A DNA stretch of 64,000 nt from Mesorhabditis belari (GCA_958450365.1 CAUEEP010000912.1:796501-860500); one strand, 5' to 3'. Counted from the stretch's first letter, positions 22,200-40,618 are shown. The notes: generated by a model not told the origin, from the letters alone. Translations and numbers: made by a program.

Positions 22200-24300
22200 T
22201 AATCGAATCTAGTTGACTCTAGTTGAATCTAGTTGACTACTTTGTCTAAAATTTGAATAAATAAACAAAACTACAGTCCATTTGGCAGTTTCTTTCTTGT
22301 GCTCTCGGTTACAGTAAACCAGTTTTCAGCTAAATACTGGCCTCGTTTAGACCAATAAGCTTAAAAATTAACTAAAAAAAAAAACCCCTTAGTTCATCCC
22401 AATCAACGAAAACATGGACTTTGAGTTTTGAAAGCCACCATATTCCCGAATATTTGTCATTTCTTGCTTACAATTCACAAATGCGAGTAATATTTTCAGA
22501 TTATTTTGTTTACATTATGAAAATTTCACTATTTTGAAGCACTTTCGTGTACTCGTGAACCTTGAAATGATTGAAGCACATGAAAAATAAAAATAGAAAG
22601 CACATGTCATTTAAAATGGCAATATTGGGAGTTATGGAAAATATTGAAATTGAATGAGCAAGTGATTAGTCTATCCGTGAAGAAAATATTGAAAATATTG
22701 AACTTGAAAAGCTTTGCGACTGATCAGACATTTTGCCCAAGTCTAACGCCATGTTTTTGCCTATGCTAGTGCGCTAAAAGAGTAGGCAAAGGGTGGGGGT
22801 TGAAACCGACTGGCAAGAGTGAGAACCAGGGGCACTGTCCCACAGAGCCGCTACGCTGCTTCGATAAAGGCAATCGTCAAATACCCCGCTCAGTGCACTA
22901 GAGGGTCAAATGAGTTTTTACAGAAATATAGAGTGTTTGCGCAAAAACTAAAAGCGCCAGCGTGTTGCCCGTGTTCGACTTGCGTAAGTCATATAGCTTT
23001 GGTTCGGATTCGCTCTTGTGAACTCTGGTCTTTCCCTAGTTAGTTAAAAAGTCATTTTGAGAAGGATTCGTCAACAAATCACTTAAATTAGCAACAAAAC
23101 CTTCAAATTAGCAACAAAACATTTAAATTAGCAACAAATTACTCGATTCTCTTTACATTTCAATGGAGAATGTCTCAACAAATCACTTAAATTAGCAACA
23201 AAACCTTCAAATAGCAACAAATTACTCGATTTAACGCCTAAATTAGCATCAAACGGATTAAACAGCCCATTATCTTGACATTTCAATGGAGAATGTCAAC
23301 GAATCACTTGAATTAGCCATAAAACATTTAAATCAGCAACAATACGCTCAAATTCAACAATAAACCACTCCGACGCTTGTTTGCTAATTGTAGACGTTAT
23401 AAGTACGGTAATTTTCCTCTGATAATCAAGTTGAATGGTAATTTCTCACATTCCTGTCTACAAAACGTCAAAACTAAGAAAATCAGCAGTTAGATTTGAC
23501 TATTTCTTGAAAGCGACAAACATGTGGACCACTTCATCCTTTTCTTTTCTTTAGAAAAATCTTTTGTTTACTCAAAACTACATTATTAATCCCCTTTTTC
23601 AACACAATAATATTTTTGCGAGTTGAATATCTCGTTAAACAAATCCCCATCGCCATTTCCCAAGCTTTCCCCTCAACATTTTCATGTTTTTCGAGGAGAG
23701 AAACGCAGAAGAATTTTCGGATTACATCGAAAACGATCAGTGAATATCTTTTCTGATCTAAAAATATCATATTTTCCATATTTGAGTTCATCACCGACTT
23801 ATGGAAAAGAGATCTCACTCAATCTGGTGGCTTTTAGAGGGAAATTCTCGAAAAATCCCGCCACGTCAGCACAATTTTTCGAAGTGTTTATATGGTATTT
23901 GGAAGAAATCCGACAGTATTTATGGAGATAATGAGATAACCAGGAATATAAAGATATAAATACCCAAAGATATAAATGCAAAGGGATAGTAAATAAACGT
24001 GAAGTTGGCAATCCGCACTCATCGCAAAATCATCATTGAAGTGCCTGGGGATTTCAATCCTAGGATTACTTCTTGCAATCCTGGAAAAAAGCAAAGATTT
24101 CAACAAATGGGGATTTTAGAGAGGTCACTTGATACTGATAGATTTTTGAACCACTCGATTCATTTCGATTCATTTGAAAGAGAATCTTAAGTTCTATCAA
24201 ATCCTTAGGCTAAAAGTCGGTTTTATTGGTGTACAGATAGGATTTTCGATAAATGAATTGAAAGAAAACGAAGTGACCTAATTTTTCTTAATGCTACTCT
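22200..24300. other. Gene-free stretch
   Basis: AT-rich. 23040-23350 has loose repeats of AAATTAGCAACAAA. A possible tRNA-like or SINE fragment lies at 22810-22990 (GC-richer than its surroundings). No exon with convincing splice sites seen. Confidence 0.45.
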
Positions 24301-24301
24301 A

Positions 24302-24933
24302 CAGGGTTTTCCAAAAAAAAGTCAGTTCAGCTCGATTTTTCTCAGAATTTCTAGTGGCTGTTGTTGTGGTGCAAAAGTGAATATTTTGAACGGGCAAATT
24401 TTTGATAGTTTTTCACTTTTTCTTGATTTCTTGATTTCCAATACATGAAATTTCTGAGCCACCATGGCCACCAACACCATATGGACCATCACCATGAGGC
24501 TTTTGCCATCAAATTAAAACTTTCTACTGGCATCGTGGTGTCAGCGCTATCATGCAAACTAAGATTTTCAACCAAACACTTTATCCGTTTAGAACATTCA
24601 GTAATAACATAGAACTCTTTGAGCTGGCAATTTTCGAAGAGGCAACCAAGTTCGGCTACTAATCAATAAAGTGTTTGGTTGAAATCTTAGTTTGCATGTT
24701 AGCTCTGATCTGACACCACGATGCCAGTAGAAAGTTGGAATTTTATGGCACAAGACTCATGGTGGTGGTGACCATGGTGGCTCAGAAATCTCATGTATTG
24801 GAGACCAAGAAATCGGGACAATGTGAAAAACTATCGAAAATTTGCCCGCCCAAATATTCACCACAACAACCTCCAGAAGCCACTAGAAATTCTGAGAAAA
24901 ATCGCGCTGAACTGACTTTTTTGGAACACCCTG
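24302..24933. mobile_element. Hairpin MITE, complete copy (family B), 632 bp
   Basis: Flanked by TA. Ends CAGGGTTTTCCAAAAAAAAG and CTTTTTTGGAACACCCTG. Inverted arms of about 300 bp share TCTGAGCCACCATGG, ACTTTCTACTGGCATCGTGG and CAACCAAACACTTTAT with their complements. The TA target duplication suggests Tc1/mariner mobilisation. The 153-codon frame starting at 24735 is only the sequence of one arm. Confidence 0.85.
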
Positions 24934-26343
24934 TAGATATGCTTAGATTTGTCAGTGATGGACAAGGTTTTTCCTCTCAGGACAAAGATGAGAAGATGAG
25001 AGATTATTGGCCTGGTTCACAAAATTGTCTACCTAGCCTGACTTTACTACAGGCCTGGTTCGCTGAAAAGCAGGCCTGGGCTTGGACAAACCAGCATCTG
25101 ACCGAACTCTGGCTATTCGGTACCGAACTCTGGCCATTACAAGCTCTAGAGCTCAATTCGACCATTCCCAAGCATAATTGGACACTATTCAAGTGATCTA
25201 AGTAGTTAGATCACTTGAATAGTGATCTAGGTACATCAGAAGTCACTTAGATATTAATACTTTTATTCTTAGAATGATTCATGGATTAGAAACGTAGAAC
25301 TAGCAATAAGGCTCTTGCAAAAAGACTAGGTAGTTGTTCTTTCTTCTTTTTATTCTCGCCGTTTAATCTAGGAAAATTTTGAGTAGGAAAATTTCAGTTC
25401 AAGTTTTCAAGTATCAAAAACCGCTCGACTAGCTAATTTCTTTCCCAAAAAAGGTTTCTGCAAAAGTTTTTTCTTTTCTAATCGCTTTTTTTCTTCTCGA
25501 AAATCAACCCGGAAATGGTCTTCTCTATCGGGACATCTGCTCACAATAATTGACAGAAAAACTCCAAGCAAAGAGCAAAAAGAGTACTCGTTGTTGGGGA
25601 TATTTCGGTGATTCGACGAAAAATTCTCTCGCCAATTTCCGCTAACACCAAATGTTCGACATCAGTTATGGCAATGTACGAGCAGTAAATAGAATGTAAT
25701 TGTCGATTTAGAAGGAATTGATTACCCTGTTGGGTAGCTGTTGGCAGAAAATTTGAATTTACAATTGAACTTACAAGTTGAAAGGTACTTAAAAAGACCT
25801 TAAAACTTACAAAACTAGAAAATCCAAAGTTTTAGAGGTTCTCCAAGATCCTGAGTCTTAAAATATCCAGATTTGCAATGGTTTTTTGCAATAGTTGTTG
25901 TCAAAAAAAGCTCAAGATCTTGGGTAAATCAAAAAACTTTCAATTTTCAATGAAAACTTTCAACTTTCAATGAAAACTCTCATCAAAATCCACTTTTCTA
26001 AGATCTTGGCTCTGAAAATACTCAATATTTTCATTGAAATCAACTTCAAAACACCAAAAATGTTGTTTATAGGTTGAAAATCTGAAGTTCGGCTTCATTT
26101 TTGTTGAAACTCTCTTTTTGAATAACATTTTCTACCATTTTCACTAAAAAAACAAGTTCTTGTTGTTCCAAGAACAGGGAAAAGAAAGAAATTATTTAAT
26201 TCAATCGCTTGGAGAAGAAATAGGCGGGGATACGGTAGTTCTAGGCATTGGGTGGGTTGCGAGACTCCGCCCCCATCTCGGAGGCCGTTCCCCCACTCTC
26301 TGTTGGGACAATTCACCACAAACTGTCGGTAAACTTCGAGTGG

Positions 26344-26494
26344 AAACTTTTCTGAGATATTTCTGAGATATTTCTGAGATCTTTCTGAGCTTTCTGAGAT
26401 ATTTCTGAGATATTTCTGAGCTTTCTGAGATCCTTCTGAGCTTTCTGAGATCTTTCTGAGATCCTTCTGAGCTTTCTGAGCTTTCTGAGATATT
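26344..26494. repeat. CTGAGATATTT/CTGAGCTTT repeat touching the forkhead start codon
   Basis: About twelve copies of TTTCTGAGATAT, TTTCTGAGCT and TTTCTGAGATC units end 12 bases before the ATG at 26506, so the array forms the presumed 5' leader or proximal promoter of the forkhead gene. Confidence 0.8.
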
Positions 26495-26505
26495 TATTTG
26501 CTCTG

Positions 26506-31914
<5,409 letters not shown>

Positions 31915-31965
31915 GTCTGACTTTAAAATGAATCAAATATCAGTATGACTAAAGTATTTGGAAGC

Positions 31966-32046
31966 CAAGAGCCAAAAGCCAAAAGCCAAAAGCCAAAAGC
32001 CAAAAGCCAAAAGCCAAAAGCCAAAAGCTAAAAGCCAAGAGCCAAG
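31966..32046. repeat. 7-bp repeat (AAAAGCC) in forkhead 3' UTR
   Basis: About eleven copies of CCAAAAG/CCAAGAG starting 50 bases after the stop codon. Confidence 0.85.
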
Positions 32047-32542
32047 AAGTCTCTTTTAAGTTGAGTTCAGCGCTTTGGGTCTTGTCAACTGAATACTTTT
32101 GAAATACTGTAATAAGACAATAGGTTTTACAGTGTTTGACGGACTGTATAGTTAGAGTGTATTTTACAGGCTTGCTCATCAAGTTTTTAGTAACTTTTGC
32201 AATCCAGGATGAATCTAAAGCCTGTTTTGTTCTGGATCGATTAGCCAAAGTCTTAATTTGATCACCATTGCCCATTGTCTTTCAAAAACCCTGACTGCTT
32301 TTCATGTTATTGTTTTTGAATGTATTTCCCCCATTATCTCTTGGTTTGCATGCACTTTTTACACGGGTTTCACAGTTTTATTCTCATTTGAAGCTTTGTA
32401 TGGAGATGCATGGAGCTTTAATACCTAGAGCTTCATGTGAAGCTTTAATGTTTAGAGGTTCATGTGGAGCTTTAATGTCTAGAGCTTCATGTGAAGCTTT
32501 AATGTATAAATTTTGATATTCTTGTTTACAAGCTAGTGCCTG

Positions 32543-32548
32543 AATAAA
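32543..32548 (+). terminator. Candidate poly(A) signal of the forkhead gene
   Basis: AATAAA 629 bases after the stop codon; no earlier canonical signal seen. It implies a long 3' UTR containing the 7-bp repeat and CATGTGAAGCTTTAATGT repeats (about 32405-32510). Confidence 0.35.
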
Positions 32549-33032
32549 GCTTTTGAAGAAATTTTGAAGATTAAAACTTGAAAAAACAAAACAAAGATAA
32601 AAGACAAAACAAAACAAAACAAAACAAAGACACTGTAAAAACAGCTAACTAAAAAGTCAAAAATCCTGGCCTCATTTCTGGCATAGCCTTGTCTCTGAAT
32701 GCATCTCTTGGTTTAAAGTAATCATAAAGTAAAGTAAAGTCAAGTAAAGTAAAGTTTAAAGTAATCTTAAACAGTAATCGGTAATGTTTATGAAAAATTG
32801 GAAAAGTTTAGCTCCTGCTTACTCTACACTAGAACTTAGCCATTTTGATTTTGTGGACATTACTAAAAAGGCATTACTAAATGCATAATGCCAGACTCAA
32901 GCTAATCAAGCAATGGTTTAGAGAATTTAAAAGTTCTTTGGAAGTTGGATTGCTCATCCAAAGCAATTCTAACATTTTATCCTTGTCCTGTCTATCTTGT
33001 TTATCTATTTATCCTGATTATTCTAGCCCTCT

Positions 33033-33501
33033 TTATCCATTTTCTCCCATCCTTCTCGTGTGTTCCATTCGAGATTCATCTAAACTACCGTTCACAGCAA
33101 AAGCTACCATTTCATCCACCTGTTCACCGGCGATCTTTTTCTTCATTCACTAATCCCTTAACCCTTTCAAAACGACTCAGGTTTCAATTACACAAACCCC
33201 AAAATATCCTTTGATCACAAAAAATGGGGTGTTGGTTTGTATTTCTTCAAAGATTAGGATCTAAATGGCTGCTGATTTGTGTGTCTTTAAGCGGAGTACA
33301 GTAATTAGGTGGGACATGGTTGCGCGACTCACTTTAAGGCTACCATGAAAAGAAAAAGTGTCTTTGATCGGTGGCTTTTGAAAAATGATTTCAAAAGCAG
33401 ATGCTTTTCTGAAAAAATGAAAGGGATTTGTAAAAGTAGACGTGTTATTTTTAGGTTTATAAATAGAAATTAATGACTACAAGTTCCTGGTGTCGAACTT
33501 T
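33033..33501 (-). CDS. 3' part of an unrecognised gene
   Basis: Three exon-like blocks join in phase: 33481-33501 (acceptor TTTGTTTGCAG), 33333-33408 (acceptor CATTTTTTCAG, donor GTGAGT; reads KASAFEIIFQKPPIKDTFSF then HGSLK), and 33033-33140 (KKIAGEQVDEMVAFAVNGSL, then DESRMEHTRRMGENG and stop). The acceptor of the last block (GTGAATGAAG) is poor, but the frame is clearly coding-like. Upstream exons were not found. No family recognised. Confidence 0.45.
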
Positions 33502-33779
33502 CTGCAAACAAACCGAAAACCGGATTTGTAACAATGATTGGTAAGAAGTATGATTAAAATAACTGCTCTTACATTCAGAAGTGTTGAGATAAGTTTTTTG
33601 GGTACTGTTTGACTCTATGTAGCTTAGCTCAGCTTTATGTAGCTTAGCTTTGTGTTAGCTTGGATGGCTCGGCTTGGAAAAGATTATGGATTTGAAGGAT
33701 GAGCCGGTTTTGTTCGGCGGAGCTTAAGCCTGAGTCTAAGCCTAAGCCTGAACTTGAGTCTTAGCCCAACCCCAAAATC

Positions 33780-34070
33780 AATTCTTTGGGGTACTTCCAG
33801 CCACCGGAGAGAGACGACAAGCGGCTCAAAATGCTTCTAGTGGGCTGGCTTCTTGTGCTCGAATGAGTATCGCCAAGCGGCTATGCCCTAGCTCTAGGAA
33901 CTGGTCGAGATCTGGAAATGGTGGGCCATGCCAAAACCTAAATAGGCTGAGTGCAAGGCGCTAGCCTTCGCGCTAAGCCCGAGCCTGAGCCTAAGCCTAA
34001 GCCTGAGCCTAAGCCTGAGCCTGAGCCTAAGCCTGAGCCTTAGCTTGAGCTTGAGCTTGATCTGGGTTTA
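33780..34070. repeat. GC-rich island and CCTGAGCCTAAG hexamer array
   Basis: 33780-33960 is unusually GC-rich and open in more than one frame, with an acceptor-like TACTTCCAG; it may be a SINE or an exon. 33960-34070 is a hexamer array (CCTGAG/CCTAAG) like that at 8525. Confidence 0.5.
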
Positions 34071-34765
34071 CTGAATAGGTTTTGCGGATTCTAATTCTGG
34101 GAAAAATTAGATAAGATGTGCGCAAATGTAGAATATAAGTAGCATTTAATTTGAATTAACCAAAGATAGTCTGCCACTTTTCAAATCACTCTTTGTTGTG
34201 TTTTGCTCAACCTTTTTTCAAGTGCCACTTTCCGGAGAAACTCTAGAATGTTTATATCTTTGCCAAAGAACTCCCAAATATGAGAGAACAAGAAAGCGAT
34301 TGCGCATTCCAACAGATTTCCTCAATTTCAATGCTTGCTTATCCCATCTCTTCCCCTTTGAGCTCTCGAATTTCTCGTAAAGAAGTCAATTGAAGAGTCA
34401 AAAGAAGATTGAGGCCATTCATTGTTGAAGGAGAGTACCTTTCCCCTTTGAATGATCACGCAACAAACATCTGGTCTTTTCTTTTTTTTTCTTTTCTTTC
34501 TTTTCTTTCACAACAGACACACCACTTGCCCTAGAGATAGACTTAACTTTATGTGCTGCCAAAGGCAATAAGCGGAGGGACAATAATCGTAAATTAGTGC
34601 TGATGATTGATGATTTCCGTGTAATTTTTGGTGATGCTTTGGTGAGAACAAGTGGTGAGGGTTTGAAAGGGATTTGAAAGACTTCGAGTTTACAAAGTAG
34701 TATCTAGATTACAATTTAAGCTAAAATTTAAAGTAATTGAGTGTTAGATAAGATAAGGTTTCATA

Positions 34766-34850
34766 AAAATCCATGCAATCCGGGTTATTGCTCTAACCAC
34801 TAGACTATTTGGTACCTTAACTTGTCAAGAGAAAGAGGGAAAGGGGAAGA
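34766..34850 (-). other. SINE fragment with tRNA-like head
   Basis: On the minus strand CTTTCTCTTGACAAGTTAAG leads into AGTCTAGTGGTTAGAGCA (A box), then the copy stops before a B box. The same leader precedes the tRNA-like element at 47780-47930, so both belong to one family. Confidence 0.5.
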
Positions 34851-35924
34851 GGAAAGAAAGGAAGAAAGAAAGAAAGAAAGTAAGAAAGAAAGAAAGAAAG
34901 GTTACCGTCATGGCTTTACTTTGCTTTGAAAAGCAAGTTTAAGTGATTAGAAGGTTATTGGACGTCTACTTTGTGTACTTTGTGTTCAAGTTCAAGTTCA
35001 AGTTCTAAACGTACTGTTTCTAGCGGGCTCAACTCTTTGTTTTCTAAAGAAACAATACGATGTTGAGAGAAAACAAGAGACTTGACTATCCCAGAAAGGA
35101 TGTGCTTACAATTTTGGAGCACAAAGCACCATGACGAGTTAGTTTTCTTTAAAGCAAACTTCTAGAAATTGGAACTCTACTTTTCCTTTCAGAAACAACC
35201 CCAATCTTTTTATAGCTTTTCCAAGCTAAAATTTCTATTTCAGTGATTACTGGTACGATCAGTGATCGGTCAACTTTTGCATTCCTTTCCAAAAAAACTC
35301 CTCTTCAAACTCTTCCTTGTTTCCATAATAGATTCTGACAAATTTCCCGTCATTTTCAGCCATTACTCCCAAAATATCGCATTCCAATTTCCTGTAAACA
35401 GGTGCAAGAGCTTGCAAAGAGGAAGTGCTACTGGAAATACTTGAAATATCAAAGAAGTTTTAGGGTATCAATGAGGATTTTCACGTGAACGAAGCTGTGG
35501 ATTGGCTGAATTTTATGTAGAAGCTAGGGATCCGGAGCTAGGATGGAACTCTGAGATGGAGACTGGTCCTGGTCTTGTCTGGTCCTGATTTTTGAGCAGG
35601 AAGGGCACAGCCTGGTTCTTGGTTCTGGCCCAACCCAAGGCTGATCTCATTTGTTTCATCCAACCTGATCTGATTGCCTGGCTTGAACTGAAAGTTCTGG
35701 CTTGAACTGAAAGCTGGAAATTTTAGGCTTGGCTCATTCATGTTACTGTTTTTGTTACATGTGACAGCTCATCCATGTTACATGTTACAATTTTCCCCAA
35801 CTTACTTGTTACTACTGTTATTAGTTAGTTAATCAGCTTAAAATTAATCAATTCAGTGTCAGTGTCAATTCAGATCTTTGACAAAACTTTTGCATCACTG
35901 CAATAATCTAACTACTAGGGTCTA

Positions 35925-36105
35925 ACTACAAGTCTAACTAACTACTAACCACTGTCTAACACAAGAAAATATAACCATGTCTAACTACAAGAACTAAACA
36001 ACCATGTCTAACTACAAGTCTAACTAACTACTAACCACTGTCTAACTACAAGTCTAACTAACTACTAACCATGGTCTAACTACAAGTCTAACTAACCGCA
36101 ATTAA
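35925..36105. repeat. Repeat of TAACTACAAGTCTAACTAAC, about 5 copies
   Basis: Irregular units of about 30-45 bp including CTACTAACCATG; no coding potential. Confidence 0.75.
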
Positions 36106-37364
36106 CTGCAAAATGCTAGAAGTTGCTCCAAAAAAACGGAACAAAGCTGCGGAACAAAGCCCAGGCACCAAAGCCTGATCCTGTTACCGAAAGCCAGAAA
36201 CCTCTAGAAAAAAGCTCTAGAGAAAAGAATAAGTTCAAATGGTTTAAATTTAACTAAATCAATAGGCCTATCGTTCTTTATCATAAATGATTAAACTAAA
36301 GTCTAATCCGTTATCCACTAAAACACCAACGTAACTTTTCTTCGCTAGTCTTTTAAAGCATCATTCCTCATACCCGATTTTCTAAAGTGCATTAAGTGTC
36401 CAGACAAAAGCTCACCTCGTATTCGTGCCTTTCCCTAGTAATTCACTGTTGCAGTAAGGCCAAATTTATCACAGTAGCTGGTTAAGTAAAAAAAACCCCG
36501 ATGTTTCTTTAAGTAATAGAGAAATGAGTGTGCTAGAAGTAGCATATTGCCATTTTCGAGCCTTTGATACTTTAGTTCTAGCTCTTGGTACTTTAGTACA
36601 ATGCATTAGTCTTCGGTAGTAACGAAAGATTCACGTGCACATCTGCGCATTACCCAATAAACATTTTGTCTGTATAAGAAAGGGGATCAGTTCTCATGAA
36701 GGGATGAGACAGATTTGTCCTTTAGGACACACTTTGTCAGTAAAAGAGATCATCCGTTAAATGGGAGTTTCCGGGAAGGAGAAGATACCCCAACTTGTGC
36801 CCAATCATAGTCTTTTCCCCTTCTTGATGACCCTTACACCCAATCTGTCAACTTTTTCACGAAACTTTGCGTCAGTTTTGGGGTATTTGGGGGATGTATC
36901 TTGAAGCGACATGTTTTTGGATTCAAACTCGTTCCAAAATCACTCACAGACATGGGACAGCAAGCGTGATGAGGAGTTCTTGATTTTGCTTTGACTTTCC
37001 AGTACTTTTGTACCAGTTTCAAAAGTCTTTGAGATGAAACGGCTTAGGACCAAGATGAATCTTGTTTAAAATTGTAAGTGTAAGCAGCTTAAGGCAATAG
37101 TTGTCTGACTAATAAATAATTCTAATGTCTAACTAACCAATTCTCCAAGCATTCTAAGCTGTTTCTGTAAGTTCTAGGAGTTGAAAGAGCTTCCAGAAAC
37201 TTCCAGAACTTTCAAAAACGGCTTAGGACCAAAAATTTTTGGATTTGAGTTACTAAAAGTGTATAATCAACGATTTTTAACAGTATTTTTAGTCCATCTG
37301 CATGTGAAGATCAAGTCAAAAACGTTTCCGGGTTATTTCTGGTCACCTTGTATACAGGGTGCGG

Positions 37365-37642
37365 CATAAGAATGGTTACAGACTCAGAACCGTGTATCGT
37401 AATGAAATATGAACCGATTCATGTAAACTTTATTTAAAATTAACAACAGTAATCATACTCATTTAAAAAATAACAAATTTTTCAATATGGGCACCTTTAT
37501 TCTTGATAACGGCTTTAAGACGCTTTGGATAAATTTCCTTAAGAAAAAATTAAGAAAAACTAATCCTTTGGCAAGAAATAAATATCAATCAGTTTCTTAC
37601 ATCAATGTTACAACCTTGTAACCATACTTATACCGTACCCTG
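37365..37642 (-). pseudogene. Tc1/IS630-type deletion derivative, 278 bp
   Basis: Flanked by TA. Ends CAGGGTGCGGCATAAGAATG and, inverted, CAGGGTACGGTATAAGTATG. The minus strand keeps only the transposase C-terminus (YPKRLKAVIKNKGAH, then IEKFVIF and stop). The rest of the coding region is deleted. Confidence 0.8.
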
Positions 37643-37649
37643 TAGTTCT

Positions 37650-38770
37650 TCATAAAGCAGAATGCTCTTTAGCTCACTGAACATAGTTTTCAGGTTGAGA
37701 TTGGCATCACGAATCAAGTACAGCTAGCGGATTTTGTATTTTATTATAATGCTTTGATTCAATCACGGATATTTTCTGTACTTTTTTCGCTACTCAGCGT
37801 CAATCCACAGCTCAAAACCGTTTTAGGTCTTCAAGTTTTGATGTTGTCTGGTGGATTACTGTAGGTAAACTAATAAGTAATAGGTGATAAGTAGCTGTAG
37901 GTAATAGGTACAGTAACAAGTACAAAATATTACTTATTAATCACTGATAGCCTTAGTACAAAAGGCTTTTCAAAAGCCTCTTCAACAAAAATGATTCTAA
38001 AACCCGAGAATGATCAGACTTTCTGGACATTTATTACATTCGAAACAAAAATTAATTTCCCACTAATCACGTAATTAATTTCCCACTAATTTTTCAACAA
38101 GTTCACCAAGTTATAGTTCTCAAAAAACTCATCAAATCAGAAAACAAATTGTCTATTCATTTCAGAAATCATTAGATTCAACAAGTGCGAAATTTCTCTC
38201 ACCAAAACGATTAAATGTCAGAAATGATCTTCACAAAGACTACAAATCTACCTGTCATCGATATTTTTCTCAAAGAATGCTCACGGCTTTCTTTTCCTTA
38301 TATTTTGAGTTATTAATCCCTATTGTTCTGCTAAATCTTGTGAATGATCTGGAATAATTGGTACTTGAGTGAGTACAGAATATTGAGTGATGCTTGGGAT
38401 TTGTCCTACTCTTCTTTGAGAATGCTAGATTATATTTCTAATGAAGAATCTAGAAAACTCCATTGTTGTAATGTAAATGAAAGAAATTAGAGAAAGAAAA
38501 AAAATTTCCAACAAAAATTCTCTGCAGTAAAACGTTTTTCGTGTCAGGAAATGCGAGTACTTTTTGAAACAAACAGCTATTTTGGGGAGAAATTTTAAGG
38601 GATCAGGGATACTTTTTACGAATAGCCGTGAAGTAAAGTGTTGTCAAAATCTAAAAGATAAAGACAATAAAGAAATATCGCATAAGGAATCGTTTTTCTG
38701 ATACAAAAAGTGAGTTGAATTTAAGCTGGAAAAGCTGGAAAAATTTAAGCTCAAAACTTTCAAAAATTTT
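37650..38770. other. AT-rich, no feature seen
   Basis: Loose repeats (AGGTAATAGGTACAGTAAC near 37890; TTTCCCACTAATCACGTAAT near 38055). No convincing exons. Confidence 0.4.
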
Positions 38771-38776
38771 TAAAGA

Positions 38777-39237
38777 AAAGCAAATTTCCATTATTATTGA
38801 CGACTTCTGCCCATTTTACAGGCAATTTGCGGATTCCTCTTTCGTAGTAGGATTTTGGTTTGTGTGTGAGACAAGTGTGAGACTCAAAAATCGAGGACTG
38901 GAGATGTCCCAGTTTGAGCACTTTCTTCAAAAGAAACCGATTTTGGTGTCAATAGAAAAGTTGTAGAGAATCAAAAATTAGGCTTATAGCCAAATTTTCA
39001 AAAAGATACACTTAGTAGTTTCGCTTGAAATGCAAGTTTTGTTGCAAGTTTTGTGAAAGTTCGTAAATTTGGCATTTCCTGAAAACCAGTTTTTGAATCG
39101 TTCTGAAAATTTGGATATGAGCTTAATTTTTGATTCTCTACAACTTCTCCATTGACAACAAAATGGGTTTCTTTTGAAGAAAGTGCTCAAACTGTCACAT
39201 ATGGCAATAGCCGGCAGTTTTCAATTCACCAACCCAA
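38777..39237 (-). mobile_element. Mariner-type MITE, inverted copy
   Basis: Right end GGCAGTTTTCAATTCACCAA. Contains an internal palindrome (GAGCACTTTCTTCAAAAGAA ... TTCTTTTGAAGAAAGTGCTC). The same element lies at 40619-41147 in the other orientation. Its terminal repeat matches that of the mariner remnant at 16552. Confidence 0.75.
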
Positions 39238-39989
39238 TAGTTCTTTGAGTCAAAGTACCATAATCATTTTAGCATCTTAACCAAAGGCTTTAACGATAAA
39301 GTTGTTCTTGACTTGATCTAGTTACTTGAAAGACTTAATAAAACACTTCTAGCTACAATTAACAATCCTTTAGCTCATCAAGTAGCAACTCCAGTCACTT
39401 CTTGTATGTCCAAAACCTACTTCAGTCCAAAATCTTGGACTTGCCAAGGTCTAAGTCCAAGCCGACTAGAAGTTCTCGGAAAGACTTAATCTCGGAAAGA
39501 ATCATTTAACATCAAATTACATGACAAAGTATATTTAAACTCAAAAAAACTAATTGATTTCAAATTCCCATCACAACTTTCACTTACTTGTTGATTTTGT
39601 TCCTACTTTATTGCTCTCTTTGATCACTGAAATCTTATATTTGTTTCTAAAAAATATTTGTTTCTAAATCAGGAAAAATTTCACACGCAAAGAAACTAAT
39701 TTGTTTTGAACTTAGCTTCTATTTTTTTTATTATTGCTGATCGATCACCGAATACTTTAAAAAAAAGCCTGGCAATTTCGGAGAGAAAGGTAAGCTTTTA
39801 CCACACAAATCACACCAATCGCCTCAATGTAGTCGCTCAATTCTCATTAAAAGATTATTAAATGTAAAATCATTTTCACTGGCTGATTTCTGGTTCTTTA
39901 GTTTAATAGTGATTGTGTGATTTGATTTGATGTGATTCCAAAAAATGTGATTTCCAAGCATCAAACACTTCGTTTTGATGATTTTTCAG

Positions 39990-40125
39990 CGATTTTTGAC
40001 TTCAACACTGAGCTTTTTATTTGATCTCCTTGGTAAAACTAATCTTGCTGTTTTCCTTTCCGGCTCAGACACAAAATGGACGCCAATTCTCAGTGATACA
40101 AGATTTGTTCCAAGAGCCGATTACC
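39990..40125 (+). CDS. Possible exon pair, unknown
   Basis: TTTTTCAG then 39990-40032 (RFLTSTLSFLFDLL, donor GTAAAA), and 40069-40125 after GGCTCAG (KWTPILSDTRFVPRADYR, donor GTACCT). Phases match, but the intron would be only 36 nt, short for a nematode. May be a single exon or chance. Confidence 0.25.
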
Positions 40126-40618
40126 GTACCTTTTTTTCCACTATTTTCATATAAACAGATTAGCGATGTTATTTTGAAACATTGTTGATCGAACATTACG
40201 GTACTTTTTTACAAATTACAATCTTTGACGAGTAAACAGCTTGGATTACCTTGCTTACATTCAAAGAAAACTTTGAGAAGTGTTTTTTGAAAAGAACTTT
40301 GAAATGATGAGAATTAGAAAAGAAAACTTGATGGAATAAGAATGGGAAATGTCATGGAAAGGGATCGAGAAAGAATTTGAACGTTAAATTAGCTTTGGGA
40401 GAAATTTGCGACAACTAGTGAGACTTAAAAACAGGCACTGATTGTCGAGGTGGGATCGGCTGATTGGACTTATTGGATTGGTGAATGGATGATTGGTGGA
40501 TCTGCGCACTACTGGCAACTATCGCTAACCAGGGAACCTTCCCAAGTTACTCACGAGTTACAATATTGTAAGGTAAGGTATGCCAGGGTTTTTGACAACG
40601 CTGATTAAATTGCAGATA

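Noticed and set aside
24735..25196. 153-codon ORF
   Set aside because: Its first half is one arm of the hairpin MITE and the remainder has no family match or splice context.
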